Positions 23,786 to 34,279 of a DNA stretch of 64,000 nucleotides are shown in pieces. Position 1 is the first letter of the stretch; each line of letters starts with the position of its first letter. The stretch covers positions 29,754,477 to 29,818,476 of the forward strand of contig OZ007579.1 in NCBI GenBank assembly GCA_963931925.1. The letters run 5' to 3'. The notes beneath the pieces were generated by a model. The model had not been told where the DNA came from and ran no database searches. It worked only from the letters and a program-made list of their open reading frames with translations. Source of the DNA: Onchidella celtica (lineage: Eukaryota > Mollusca > Gastropoda > Systellommatophora > Onchidiidae). Both the position numbers and the translations under genes were made by a program.

Positions 23786-25724
23786 CTGGTGCGTGGCTGT
23801 CTGGATAATACTCCACACTGTGTTAAGACAAGATGTGAATAAAGAGTCTTCAAGCAATGAATCTTCACTAGAATATGCCAGAACCAAAGCTTGTGAAGTG
23901 CTACAGCTGAATCAATACATGGCTAAGGATCTGGGATCACAATGACATGATGGTTTGTCTTACACAATAACAAAGCTAATTTTCAACTGAGCTCAATTTT
24001 TTTAAAACCAAAGATTTTTCCCTAATTATCACCAAGAAAAAAAAAATGAAACGGGAGCTGGGTACATTGTTATACAATATGGCTTTCGTATTCCAAATGT
24101 TTACGATTTTGGAGAATAGAAAATTCTTGGAAAACTAATCTTTCTCTTTGTTCTCGCTCTGTCTGTCTTTTGGTCTGTACGTCACTCTGTAAGTCTCTCT
24201 ATGACACACACACACAATAAAATATACCCACACGCACGCATACACACATACATTCGCACGAAAGCTCTGCATTTTATAGTAGCCAGCCACTGAGAAGATG
24301 ACATAATTACCGTACTCAGATTATGGGGCATGACGCATCCCGCGCATGTCGGAGGTCCTCTGTGCAAGCTGCTGACAAAATAGTCAATTTACCTCTAAAA
24401 TACGGATTTTGCACTATTTGCATGTTTGACTACTTTGATAGCTCTAGCATTTTATATTTCACCTCCGTGTCATAATCGCTTCTGGCCCAGAATAATGAAA
24501 AACAGTACAAAATAGTTTTGGTCAATTTTCCCCTCACGCTGTTTTGACGTTCTCGAAGGTTAAGATGCGTAGTAGTGGGCATTTTTAACATTCATTTTCA
24601 CCCCTCAGCATCCTATGTTGTTTTCATAGAGTAGGGGAGATATGGGTAGGCTCTTTTTTAACTTGTTTTTTTTTTCCTTGCCATTTTATGATAATGATGT
24701 TTTCATAGATTAAAGGGTATCGGGACACTCTATTTTTAGCTCCACCCTAAAATGATAAAATGTTTCTGAGAGTAAACAACCCAAACCCGGTTCACTGGCC
24801 TCTCGAGTGGCCGACAAGTCACACGTTTGAGGCCCCCTGCTCTGACAGACACATGACAGAAGGATGGCTGTTAATCTTGGCATCGGAGTAAAGGAAAAGT
24901 GTGCCGTGAGCACAAAAAAAAATAAAAAATCATTACGTGAGAATTATTTTGTTTTCTCGGCTTGATTTTTGTTTAAAAACCAAGAGGAGACTTGCAAAAT
25001 TAGCTTTATCTGTATAGAATGTCAGACTACTAAAAAAAAAAAACAACAAACAGACAACCAGTTGTTGATTGGTCAGCTACCTCGGTGGCTTCGAGAAACA
25101 GAGGTCAAGGTTGTCTAGCTGACCTTTTCTCTAACTCACGTGTTGAAAGCACGTTTTATCCTCGAGCAAATTCAATATTAGGTCGGTGCAGTGCAAAAAG
25201 TTATTATCTCCTTTTTCTGCGAAAATGGAAATAAAAGACTTCCTGCTCTGAACTGATGATTTGATAACAGGGTAAAGGAGAAAAAAAAATGAAAGAAAAT
25301 AGTCAGAAAAGGGTGGAGATGACATTAACAGGGAACATCAACAGAATCATCCCCAGCCAGTTCCAGGAAAAACACAAGAAGAGGAGACAATTCAAAGAAA
25401 GGGCAGACAGAAAAAAAACACAAAAAAACAATTCAGTATCGTCTAGCACGGACCAGCTATACACAGGATAGACAGAAAGTGGCAGACAGGACAAGAGGAA
25501 AGACAGACAGATATGCACACACATAGAGACGAGGTGGGAGGTAGAGAGGGTGAGGGAACAACTGGGGAGAGATAGAGAAGGGGAGTTTGAGTTCTAAGTT
25601 CTGCGTTTGAAGAGAGCAGGTCGACACGACAGTGGCCATTATTGTACAAGGAAGAAGCAAGGTGATAGACAGGATACAGCAGGGTGAAAGGACAGGAAGG
25701 AGAACCCACCAGAAGCGCTCACCA
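23786..25724. other. Noncoding sequence
   Basis: AT-rich; a short (CA) run at 24,206-24,250. No gene recognised. Confidence 0.4.
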
Positions 25725-25990
25725 ACGTGAGAGAGAGAGAAAGACATCGAGAGATAGAGAGAGAGAGAGAGGGGGGGAAAGAGGCAGAGAGAGAGGGACT
25801 GAGGCAGACATAGAGACAGAGAGAGACAAACAGATAGAAAGACAGAGAGAAAGAAAGAGAGACAGAGAGAGAGACCGGTAGAGAGAGACAGAGAGAGGCA
25901 GGAAGGGAGAGACAGTAGAGAGAGAGAGACAGAGAAAGCCAGATAGAGAGCGAAACAGAGACAGAGAGAGAGAGAGAGGAGGGGGGGGGG
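25725..25990 (+). repeat. (GA)n compound microsatellite
   Basis: About 265 bases of GAGAGA with GACAGA variants, ending in a G run at 25,979-25,990. Long minus-strand S/L-rich open frames are artefacts. Confidence 0.9.
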
Positions 25991-26744
25991 CAGAAACGGT
26001 GGATAGACGATATAGCAAAAACTGAAGTACAAAAAAAAACATCAAACCCATTTCTTCACTTCTGAGCGCCAGTTACCAGTTTGCCCTTTTCAAGGCTGGC
26101 CGCTTATATCAACGAGCAGCAGTAATCCAAGGAAACCCGTAAAAGAATATTAGGACGATGAAAAAAAAAAATCCAGCACTTAAAATTATATATAGGTCAC
26201 TGTGCAAGACGTCGGATGTTCCAGAATATTGTTGTTTTCTTTTTAAATTTTGTCTGCATTTCGACCTGCAAACTAATTTGGAGGCCATTAAAAGTTTTCA
26301 TCCTACTTTGAAAAAAAAAACATTTCTCTATCAGCTCATATCCGATGATTTTCGGTCCTTGCAGTGATGATGGCTGGACCAGCAAGACTAATTCAAAATA
26401 CGCACTTACAATTGAGAGGCTCTTTTCAAATCTATTTGAATTATTCCACGTCATGTGATGAAAGTAAATAGAATTTCTTTTGTTGTGAGAGATCACTGGG
26501 CTGTGGAACCAAAGCTGTAACTTGTCATTCAGTTAAGCAACTAATAAGGAAAACCTGTTGGTTTTTTTTTTTTTTTTTAGTTCTAAGCTAGATTTCAGAC
26601 AAATAACCGATGCCGTCATTTCAGACGTTGTATATTTTTTTGTGTAAATTGTGTTTCAGTTTCACGGGAAAATGGTAGGAAATAGTGTGAGGGGCTAGAG
26701 ATTTGATTCATTCATACGAGAAGGACGATTTTTTTGTTTGCAAA
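25991..26744. other. Noncoding sequence
   Basis: AT-rich, poly-T at about 26,561-26,578. A 69-codon open frame at 26,158-26,367 shows no domain. Confidence 0.4.
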
Positions 26745-26746
26745 CA

Positions 26747-26785
<39 letters not shown>

Positions 26786-26802
26786 ACACGCATACACACA
26801 AA
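26745..26802 (+). repeat. (CA)n microsatellite
   Basis: CACACA with a few substitutions over about 58 bases. Confidence 0.9.
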
Positions 26803-26987
26803 ATAATTGAAATTCATACAACGAAATATGGCAGTGTTGCATGAGAAAATATTTAGTTTTCCACATGAAAAATGTTTACCGATCCACATTTCAAAGTATT
26901 TCCTGAGAAATATCTCAGACTTTTCCCAGAAATGAATGTTTTGTGAGCACTATGAGCCATACAATTGTTACATTGAACTTCATTCAT

Positions 26988-27267
26988 CGCCCAGGCATCG
27001 TGTTTGCCGATTGCAGTGCAGACCAGCAAATTCAGGAGCGAGGCAGCAACAGACCCCTAAACACAGGTCATCGGCTAAGGGATTTCTCATCCTTTCGAAC
27101 ACTGCCATGGGTGCTGCAATCGCTGGACAGTGCACCGTAACCCTAACCCTAACCCTAACCCTAAAATGACTCTGAACGTCACCGAAAATCCTTGGAATGT
27201 GGGTATGTTGCTGTCCCGCTCCTGAATTTGCTGATCTGCGCTGCAATCGGCAAACACGCGCCCAGGC
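26988..27267. mobile_element. MULE-like foldback, copy 1, with 9-bp TSD and telomeric insert
   Basis: CGCCCAGGC flanks both sides (26,988-26,996 and 27,259-27,267), a perfect 9-bp direct repeat. The ends CGTGTTTGCCGATTGCAG and CTGCAATCGGCAAACACG are inverted, and the inner arms CAGCAAATTCAGGAGCG and CGCTCCTGAATTTGCTG match those of the copies at 32,455 and 39,810. The middle is inverted relative to those copies and carries four CCCTAA units where they have a short spacer. A 9-bp TSD with long TIRs is typical of Mutator-like elements; the assignment is inference. Confidence 0.65.
27138..27164. repeat. Interstitial telomeric repeat (CCCTAA)4
   Basis: TAACCC repeated about four times inside the foldback element. 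The TTAGGG-type unit is the usual metazoan telomere sequence, here far from any visible chromosome end. Confidence 0.9.
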
Positions 27268-27892
27268 AGAGTTCCGGGGTTCTGGACGAAATCAACACTT
27301 GAAAACCTCCTATCTGGACTTGCACAAATTCCGAGATGGCTGCACTTCTCAAAGCTGAAATTTCTTCCCACAAGAATAACGACTGAGCTCAGTTTGAAAG
27401 AGCATTATTTAGACTAGCCGACCCGCGCAAGATAAATCTTGCAGATTCTTTGTAGGAAGCCCAACCATATATATCTAGATCTAGGCAACATGAAAGCAGC
27501 ATTCTGGATTCGATGCAATGACTAATAAAACTTTCACAGAAATATACAGGTGTGATTACGTTGATTTTCGACCACCAATGTGAAAAGGGGGGCGAAGGAC
27601 GTAATTTCCGGTCACACTTTTCGGTTCTATCCGATGAAAATGCGTCTCTGTTTTTGGGGCTCAAAAATTGTTAATATAAAGAACACTAAAGACTGATTTT
27701 TGTTCAAAATGAATGTGTCCACGTAACTCTTCGTCACAAATTGATGCAGTACACTAAGTTCCATAATTTTTTTAATGCGCAGTCGCGAAGTTTTAGCTGC
27801 TTAATAATAGAACGTTTTCTTCAGTAAAACTTGAACAAAAATAATTATCATTGAGTTTTCTTACAGTTAAGGGGAAAATGATGACAACAGAT
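27268..27892. other. Noncoding sequence
   Basis: Nothing recognised. Confidence 0.4.
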
Positions 27893-28110
27893 CGTCACAG
27901 TTCCCAAAAGCTGTAGTAACTCAAAATTTTTAAAAAATCGATTTTTAAATATTCAACTACACATTCAGAGCCACATTGATCGAATGATCAGAGTCAAAGA
28001 TTCCTGATCCGTAAAATAATCGAATAGCGAACTTTCAACAATTCAGCGTTTTTGCTTCCCCTGAAAAATGACCAAAAGCCGATTACTCCAGTTTAAAGGA
28101 ACAGTTATGA
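27893..28110. mobile_element. Foldback MITE, family A, copy 2
   Basis: CGTCACAGTTCCC on the left faces GGAACAGTTATG on the right. The interior AAATCGATTTTT, CATTCAGAGCC and AAAATAATCGAA matches 1529-1770. Confidence 0.6.
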
Positions 28111-28401
28111 TATAAGGAGGAGGACTAAAAAGTTACTTTACAATTAAAGTTACTTTACTAGAATAGTAACAGTTATGTTGCAACTATAACACAGTTACAT
28201 TGCGGCTGGAATATTGTACTTTTAAAATTAATGTAAAAATTTATTATTTAGTTATTTTGGAGATGTTGCTCAAATAACTTTTGGCCACTTTTTATAATAT
28301 TATGGTATAAAATGATATCAGAATATTTTGGGGTTGACTTGGATGAAAATGCTGCATGTATTTATTCCTCATCTGAATTGACACAGTTCTTTTGACAGAC
28401 G

Positions 28402-28462
28402 GGTTTCAGTCATGGTTTCACTCATGGTTTCTTTCAGTCATGGTTTCTTTCAGTCATGGTTT
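28402..28462. repeat. Short tandem repeat, about 18-base unit
   Basis: TTTCAGTCATGGTTTC recurs three to four times with small changes (one copy reads CACTCATGG). Confidence 0.8.
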
Positions 28463-28592
28463 CAACCAAAGTGTATTACTATGAGATATTTTACTTTCGA
28501 GATCATTTGTTTGAGATGTGAGTGTGTGGAGTTCAGGGGGGCAGAAAGTGGAAAGGAGAAAATGACCTTTTTTGTTTTGTTTGTTTTTCCAG

Positions 28593-28709
28593 ACAGAGTT
28601 CTGGACGGAAACTGTCAAGGTCACTGTCAGTGGGTCAATGCATGCGCAGAAAGTTCTATCTTTGGCGAAGATCAAGGTTTTGATTACTGTGGCTTCCTGG
28701 ATATACCAG
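28593..28709 (+). CDS. Candidate internal exon (Cys-rich), phase 1-1
   Basis: Seen: a strong polypyrimidine tract ending TTTGTTTTTCCAG, then 117 open bases, then CCAG|GCAAGC, which fits the minor GC-AG donor class. Starting with two bases that complete a split codon, it encodes RVLDGNCQGHCQWVNAC followed by about 20 residues ending DYCGFLDIP: four cysteines and acidic/aromatic residues. The entry phase matches the exit phase of the candidate at 2376-2499. I do not recognise the fold. Inference: an extracellular exon of a plus-strand gene. Against it: a GC donor, a 26-kb gap, and a GA microsatellite directly downstream. Confidence 0.27.
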
Positions 28710-28774
28710 GCAAGCGGCAACAGACAGAGAGAGAGAAAGAGAGAGAGAGAGGATGGCCCAGAGAACAGATTTAA

Positions 28775-28790
28775 CCCTCGCCGTACGTCG
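28775..28790 (+). repeat. piggyBac left terminal inverted repeat
   Basis: CCCTCGCCGTACGTCG, exact inverse of 32,258-32,273, preceded by TTAA. Confidence 0.95.
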
Positions 28791-29408
28791 CCTTTTTACT
28801 ACCATTCCCGTACGTTGAAGGGTCTGTCACGACCCCACATTTTACATAGCGTTTTTTCATCTCACCTTCTCCGTACGTCGTGGGGTCTGATACTACCCCA
28901 CATAACAGTACATGCAATAGCATTTTTACATGGTGACGTGTTACTGTGGTGTGTTCCTAATACAATGTACTATTAATAGCAACTAATTAGAAAAAAAAAA
29001 ACTTTAAAAAGACAGTTTATTGTCAATGCGGTCACATGCACATGTAAACAATATGTTGTAAATTTACATAGTTACAGTGAGAAACTGTCTTTTTATAATT
29101 TTTTTCTTTTTTTTTTAAGAAACGGTGTGTGTATGTGCGCGCGCATGTGCTTGCGTGTGTGTGTGTTTGATTATAATGGAGATATCTATTTTTTGGGGGT
29201 AATATTTTTTAACCCAATATTAAGACTATTATGCACACTCAACATCAAACCAACTGACCATTCAGGATTTCAGAGTGCACTGTGAATACATTTTGTGTCC
29301 AATCAACAAACATGAGGACTTCAGTTGATACCTTACTCCACTCTCCAGCACTAGTGCCACAATATAAGTGAGACAGGAAAATTGTCGGTCGAGTCAAAAA
29401 CACGATCC

Positions 29409-30905
29409 TCAATAGAAGGACTTTGAAAGATTTGCTTGGAGGCTTCGACGCCGAACCTGACCTTCAACCAGAGCCTGTGCAATCGATACTTGAAACCCTC
29501 TACGGTTGTCCTTGTGGGCTGTGGAGCCCTCTGGCATCCTGCACCTGAATATTACAAGTGCAGCAGTGCTGGCCACGTGTAGCATGTTGTAGAAAAGTCG
29601 CATTGGCCAAGACTTTGTAGATCTCCAAGTAGACAGGGCAGCAGCCATCAGGTCCATAACATCAACACCGCCTTTGGTGGCATTGTAGCAGGAGACAATT
29701 TCAGGAACTTTCTTTCTGCTGTCATCCACCGATAATGTGTGATGCATGGTGCTGAGAAGTATTGCATTTTTCTTGCTGCCTGACTTGTAGCTAACAAGAG
29801 AAGCTTTCTTCTGAAATCCGAAAATTGAATCATATTTTTGGATTTTCTTGTTTGGGATTTCAGGAGTTAAAAACCTTTTGTTTCTCCTAACAGTGCCTAC
29901 TAGTGTCATTCCATTTTTTGCTAGACAATCCGCTAGTTCCATGTCAGTGAAAAAATTATCACATGTCATGTTCCTAAGTAAACCAAAGAAGGGTGTACAC
30001 AATCTTGTTGCAACGTTCCGGCCTAAATTTTTCCCCATTTCCCTGCCCTCCTTCCCAAGATAAAGTTCGCCTTCTAAGGGATAAAATGTGTCCGCATCAG
30101 CTGACTAGAAAATCTTAATGCCATGCTTTCCTGCTTTGGAAGGCATGTACTGTAGAAACTTAGAACGCCCTATCCACGGCACAAGCTGTTCATATATGGT
30201 GATGCATGGTCCTGGCAAGTTTGAATTGAAAATGTCCCACACTTCACGGAATGGAGCAAAAATGTCTCTTGCCCTCCTAGCCGATCTTATTTCTTTGTCA
30301 TGGCATCGGAAATGTTGTGACAACTGCAGAAAACGATCCCTTCCCATGACGGATCACACAAAATTGTTGCCATATACTTTGTCCCATACCAGTGTTGTTG
30401 GCATCAAGTTTTGGCCCATGGCACCGAGGTTGATGAAACATCCAATCAGCGCCTCAATTTCTGTCTCATCGGTCTCCACCCACGTTGCACATTTGCTCCT
30501 TCTTCCTTCCAAGTTTGTGCATTTCACTATGATGGAAATCAGCATTCTGGTCAAGAAGAGACGGAATGCAGTCACAGGGGAATGGACGGATAAACAGTTG
30601 ATGGCCTTGTTCAGTGGAAGTCTGAATATGTTCCTGGCTGGGGTTTTTGTAACTGCCGGTAGGTTATTACTCCACTTTGTTTTGTCATTCTCCTCCATTA
30701 TGATGTCCCCTGATGATGTACCAACATCTTTTGCTGGTTCCGGCTCAGTGAGGGAGTATTCTTCCTCCTATCTCATAGGCTCTCCCTCCTCCTGCTCCTT
30801 CTCCCCATCTTCATCATCAGGATCACTTTCTGACCGTTCTGGGGTTTCTGTAATGAAAACGTTTTCTTCTTCACTGTCAGTTGACACATCAAGGTCTTGA
30901 TCCAT
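29409..30905 (-). pseudogene. piggyBac transposase (PGBD4-like, DDE_Tnp_1_7), broken
   Basis: The family cuts and pastes DNA at TTAA through three catalytic aspartates. The reading starts at ATG 30,905 with an acidic N-terminus (DSEEENVF, SESDPDDEDGEKEQEEGE), as is usual for PGBD-type proteins. The core follows: GRDRFLQLSQHFRCHD, RRARDIFAPFREVWDIF, PSKAGKHGIKIF, TCDNFFTDMELAD, LVGTVRRNKR, then YNATKGGVDVMD. In-frame stops lie at 30,768-30,770 (TAG), 30,354-30,356 (TGA) and 30,105-30,107 (TAG, where relatives usually have Trp). A one-base frameshift lies near 30,059-30,065. The first catalytic Asp (family TIDEQL) is Tyr here (TIYEQL); the second (CDNFF) and third (GVDVMD) are kept. The Cys-rich C-terminal domain is missing in frame; a possible remnant in another frame lies at about 29,370-29,240. 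Confidence 0.9.
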
Positions 30906-31124
30906 TAGCAGGCGAAAGATGTTCTTACTGTATATCTACAAAATGTAGTAAAAGGGAAAAGTATTAATTATATCAATATAAGGATAAAAGCCCTTTACGA
31001 TATTTATCTCCCCCGTCAAGCCAAACCATTCCAAAATCCGTCTCAACGTCCAAGGGAGCAGCCATTTTTGGCACGTACTTCCCTTCCCCATGTATACTTA
31101 GGCACGCACACACACTCACACATA

Positions 31125-31405
31125 ATAATAATAATATACACACACATCACTCCTTGACAGGATCAAGCAGTTGGTTCATTTCAAGATGTATGCTACACTC
31201 AGAACTTCCGAGCTTTTCTCTGCTTCCAAGCAGCACGCATTTATCCAGAGACGACTGTACCGGTAATACTTTTACACCAAAGTGAGGTGTGAAAAATCGC
31301 GTCAAGTGCCTTTCCCATACAACGTCGTCAGCCCCGGTAAGGATTTGAACCCCGGACCTACGATCTCATGTCCGGCAGCCTTGTCACTAGTGCCACAATA
31401 CTACA
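31125..31405 (-). mobile_element. tRNA-derived SINE inserted in the piggyBac element
   Basis: On the minus strand the head runs GGCACTAGTGACAAGGCTGC with B box GGGGTTCAAATCC, then a body with GGGAAAGGCACTTGACGCG and ACCTCACTTTGGTG, and a (TTA)n-like tail at about 31,125-31,140 next to (CA)n. It is a different family from the copies at 3.1, 53.8 and 61.3 kb (different body). Its presence dates the piggyBac insertion as older. Confidence 0.6.
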
Positions 31406-31510
31406 TACCAGTATAGGCTACTGTTCTTATATTATCACCAGGCCGGTTCCTAAACTTTGTGCACAGCTGTCACAGCGCAATGCCTTTTTCTCGTACCTCA
31501 CTCATATATC

Positions 31511-31608
31511 ATAATATTATAAAAATAAAAATTTATATAGCGCTTGAAATGTCGAAAACAGCATCTCAAAGCGTTTTGCAATAGGCCCAATACAATAAAA
31601 ACTAACTA
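31511..31608. repeat. SINE-tail-like repeat (TATATAGCGC type), copy 2
   Basis: AATTTATATAGCGCTTGAAATG, a spacer, then CTCAAAGCGTTTTGCAATAG; similar to 11,378-11,460. Confidence 0.5.
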
Positions 31609-32257
31609 CAGTACATTGTACATTTGAAAAAAAAAAAACCATAAAATATGGATGTTTATACAATAATGAGCTTTATTATTTTTATGTGGTAGGCCTACTC
31701 ACCTTGAACTTGCTGTGGAGTTGTGAAATTGTTTCCTCTGAAGTTGACACACTTTTGACAGTTTTTTTTCTTTTCTGTGGCAATCACTTGGTCAATGATA
31801 TCAGATATTCTGGGCCTCGACACTTTCGTTGACCTGTTATGTCAATGACATGTCCATCAGTCCTGCAAAGTTGTCATTGACTGAGGGATCACATGTAAGG
31901 TCAGCCCGTTGAGCGAGCAGCATACAGCTTAGCATAGAACTGCGTCGTGGCATCGAGTGGTGAAAATAAAATGCTGTATAAAATGTGGGGTCGTGTCAGA
32001 CCCCACGACGTACGGGAAGGAATGAAGAATATTTTGCTATATAAAACATGGGGTCGGGACAAACCCCGCAATTTACAGGAAAGGATGGTAGAAATGCACG
32101 TGCATTGGTGAGCAAAGATTCCAATGCTTTTTAATTTTGAATATGTGAGTCGATGGGCGATGACGTAATTGAGGAATACATGGAGTATCGAGCTCCTGGA
32201 ACTAAAATTGAATTAATGAGAGCACATTTTAGAGGGCGCGGGGTCTCTAATGACCCC

Positions 32258-32273
32258 CGACGTACGGCGAGGG
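32258..32273 (-). repeat. piggyBac right terminal inverted repeat
   Basis: CGACGTACGGCGAGGG followed by TTAA, exact inverse of 28,775-28,790. Confidence 0.95.
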
Positions 32274-32454
32274 TTAAAGATTAAGGAGGTGGGGGTGCGC
32301 CTCCAGCACAGACTAGAGAGTTGGTGGGGGGGGGGGGTGAGGTTCGCTCTTGTCCATAATGAAGGGTGTAGAGAGGGTTGCCTCTTAGTGCAGGTCAGAG
32401 AATTGGCGAACAGCGTGTCCCCCAGTGCAGGTATGGGGATGGAGGGGGCGAGGG

Positions 32455-32710
32455 GCGCGATTTTTTTCCGTACGAGCTTTAGCAAATTCAGGAGCGGGAC
32501 AGCAACACACACCCCAAGCCCAGGACAGCTCTAACACATCATAAGGATTTTCGGTGACGTTCAGAGTCATATCAGGCACAGTCCAGAGATTGCAGCACCC
32601 ATGGCAGTGTTCAATAGGACGAGAAATCCCTTAGCCGATGACCTGTGTTTGGGGTTGTGTTGCTGCCCCGCGCCTGAATTTGCTAAAGCTCGTACGGAAA
32701 AAAATCGCGC
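32455..32710. mobile_element. MULE-like foldback, copy 2
   Basis: The ends GCGCGATTTTTTTCCGTACG and CGTACGGAAAAAAATCGCGC are perfect inverses. They are followed by AGCTTTAGCAAATTCAGGAG and its inverse, so each arm is about 55 bases. The interior TTTTCGGTGACGTTCAGAG and CCCTTAGCCGATGACCTG matches 39,810-40,063 and, inverted, 26,999-27,258. Flanks GGCGAGGG and GGCGGGGAG are similar but low in complexity, so the TSD is unclear. Confidence 0.75.
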
Positions 32711-32923
32711 TGGCGGGGAGGGGGGGGGGTGGGAAGAATCACATAACCTTGGTGATTTTGTTATCTAGAAGCCTGTGAAGGGTCCGATTGGGGGTGGGAT
32801 GGTGGTGGAGGGGGGGGGGTCATAACATACACTGGGGATCCCAAAAACATACACAGCTCCATCGTTGTTAAGCAACTGCCTAGCCCTGATCTCATTGCAC
32901 TGTTCCCCTCTCTGATGCAAGTG

Positions 32924-33486
32924 CAGTGGCGCGCCGTGGGCGGGGCCACAGGGGCGGTTGCCCTGGGTGCAAAATTCTCAGGGTCGCAAAATTCCAAAAG
33001 AAAAAAAAGTAGTAATAATGAATAAAAATATTCCCTATCCCCCCCCTCCCCCCCCAAGCCATCACAAAGAAAATGTCCAAATGCTTGAAAAATACACAGT
33101 TTTTAAACATGACGGGCGAAAAAACGTTGTCACATAACGATCTGCATGTCAGGGGGACCGGTGGCGTAGTCGTGGGTTATTGAGCCTCCTGACGGTACTG
33201 AGCCTCCTGACGGTAGGACCATTAGCAATCCACCAAGTCCCTTCCACCAGTCCAGCATTGTATCCCCTACCCCCCCCCCCTCCCCTCCCCGCACGTCTAT
33301 TGTATTTTAAGAAAATACTGATGTAATTAAAGCAAAATGCATTTAATGCTGAAATTTACTTAGGAGGCCCGCTTTGTTTTATTTAATTTTACTGCTTTAT
33401 TTTTTTTTTCCTTTCCAATTTTTCGCCCCTAAGAATTTTGCGCCCGAGGCAACCGCTCCTGTGGCCCCGACCACGCTACGCCACTG
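32924..33486. mobile_element. Non-autonomous element with about 65-base TIRs (CAGTGGCG type)
   Basis: The left arm CAGTGGCGCGCCGTGG..GGCCACAGGGGCGGTTGCC..GTGCAAAATTCTCAGGG faces the right arm CCCTAAGAATTTTGCGCCC..GGCAACCGCTCCTGTGGCC..ACGCTACGCCACTG. The interior has no gene and contains C runs. The CAGTGGCG ends resemble hAT-type MITEs; flanks GCAAGTG and GCAAGGG may be a degraded TSD. Confidence 0.7.
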
Positions 33487-34059
33487 CAAGGGGCGCAATA
33501 CTTTCCCTGCCCTATGCGCTGGCAACCCACGTTACGCCACTGACTGTGCAATAACAGTTATCCCGTCTTGGGTTGTCCTTGCGCCTATCCTATGACCCTG
33601 GCCTTGAAAAAAACTGCATCAACGGGGCCGGGGTTGAAGTCACTATTCTAAAGGATAGACGGGTTTTTAAAAAAAAGGGGGGCGGGGGAGAAGGGGTGTG
33701 ATCTTCAAGGTTGGGAAGGAAAATCCGTGTAGGATCGGGATGTTCATTATTGATTAAAACCAAATTTCAAGGACAGCTTCACTCACGCTGTTGTAGTAAA
33801 TCGACGAATTTGCAAAATAATAATAATATAATTTCTAAGTCAGTTGTGGAGGGAATGAGAGTAGGGAGGACGGAAAAAATATTTCTTTCATCATGCCGAA
33901 AACGATTTCAAAATACCATTTTATTTTTTATCCACTCATATTTAGCACACCAGGTTCTAATAAATAGAAAGGGTGTTTGTTGGGTGGGATGGGGTGGGGA
34001 TGGAAGAGGGACTGGAAATGGTGAAATTCGCAGCTTTCACACAATTTCGAAAGAAGTAT
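33487..34059. other. Noncoding sequence
   Basis: ACGTTACGCCACTG at about 33,530 is another orphan end of the CAGTGGCG type. No gene seen. Confidence 0.45.
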
Positions 34060-34279
34060 TTAACCCTCCAGGCTTCGCCCCCATTTTTCGCTTGTGGGCG
34101 AATTCTGATTTCATGAGAATTTGTCCTTAGGGATATAATTAAGCGCTTTTCATGTCCATTTAGTTGATTTATTGCGCATATTGTAGAAAACATTAAAACT
34201 AAGTTAGTTTTCTCGCTCTAAGTTCTTGTGGGAATTGCGACCGAGTGATAAATGCCTGTGTATCACTTAATTAGGGTAA
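34060..34279. mobile_element. TTAA MITE, family P, copy 1
   Basis: It starts TTAACCCTCCAGGCTTCGCC, contains GAATTCTGATTTCATGAGAA, TTAGTTGATTTATTGCGC, AAAACATTAAAACTAAG, TTTTCTCGCTCTAAG and GCGACCGAGTGATAAATG, and ends TTAGGGTAAC, a degraded CCCTAA/TTAA end. The order is shared with 45,090-46,003 and 48,910-53,108. The TTAA edge and CCCT terminus suggest piggyBac-mediated spread. Confidence 0.65.

Larger units (their letters stand above)
28771..32277 (-). mobile_element. piggyBac-type DNA transposon, structurally complete but inactive
   Basis: TTAA stands at both edges (28,771-28,774 and 32,274-32,277), the target duplication specific to piggyBac. Just inside are perfect 16-base inverted repeats, CCCTCGCCGTACGTCG and its reverse complement. 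Subterminal motifs repeat the theme: TCCGTACGTCGTGGGGTCTG near the left end and CAGACCCCACGACGTACGGG near the right. The element is 3499 bases between the TTAA copies and encodes one broken transposase on the minus strand. A tRNA-derived SINE and a second repeat sit in the 5' noncoding part. A decayed relative of the right end is at 62,975-63,297. Confidence 0.93.

Noticed and set aside
25457-26051. Minus-strand 191-codon and 110-codon frames
   Set aside because: (GA)n microsatellite readings.
30118-30900. Plus-strand 260-codon frame
   Set aside because: It lies antisense to the piggyBac transposase, whose family motifs are on the minus strand.
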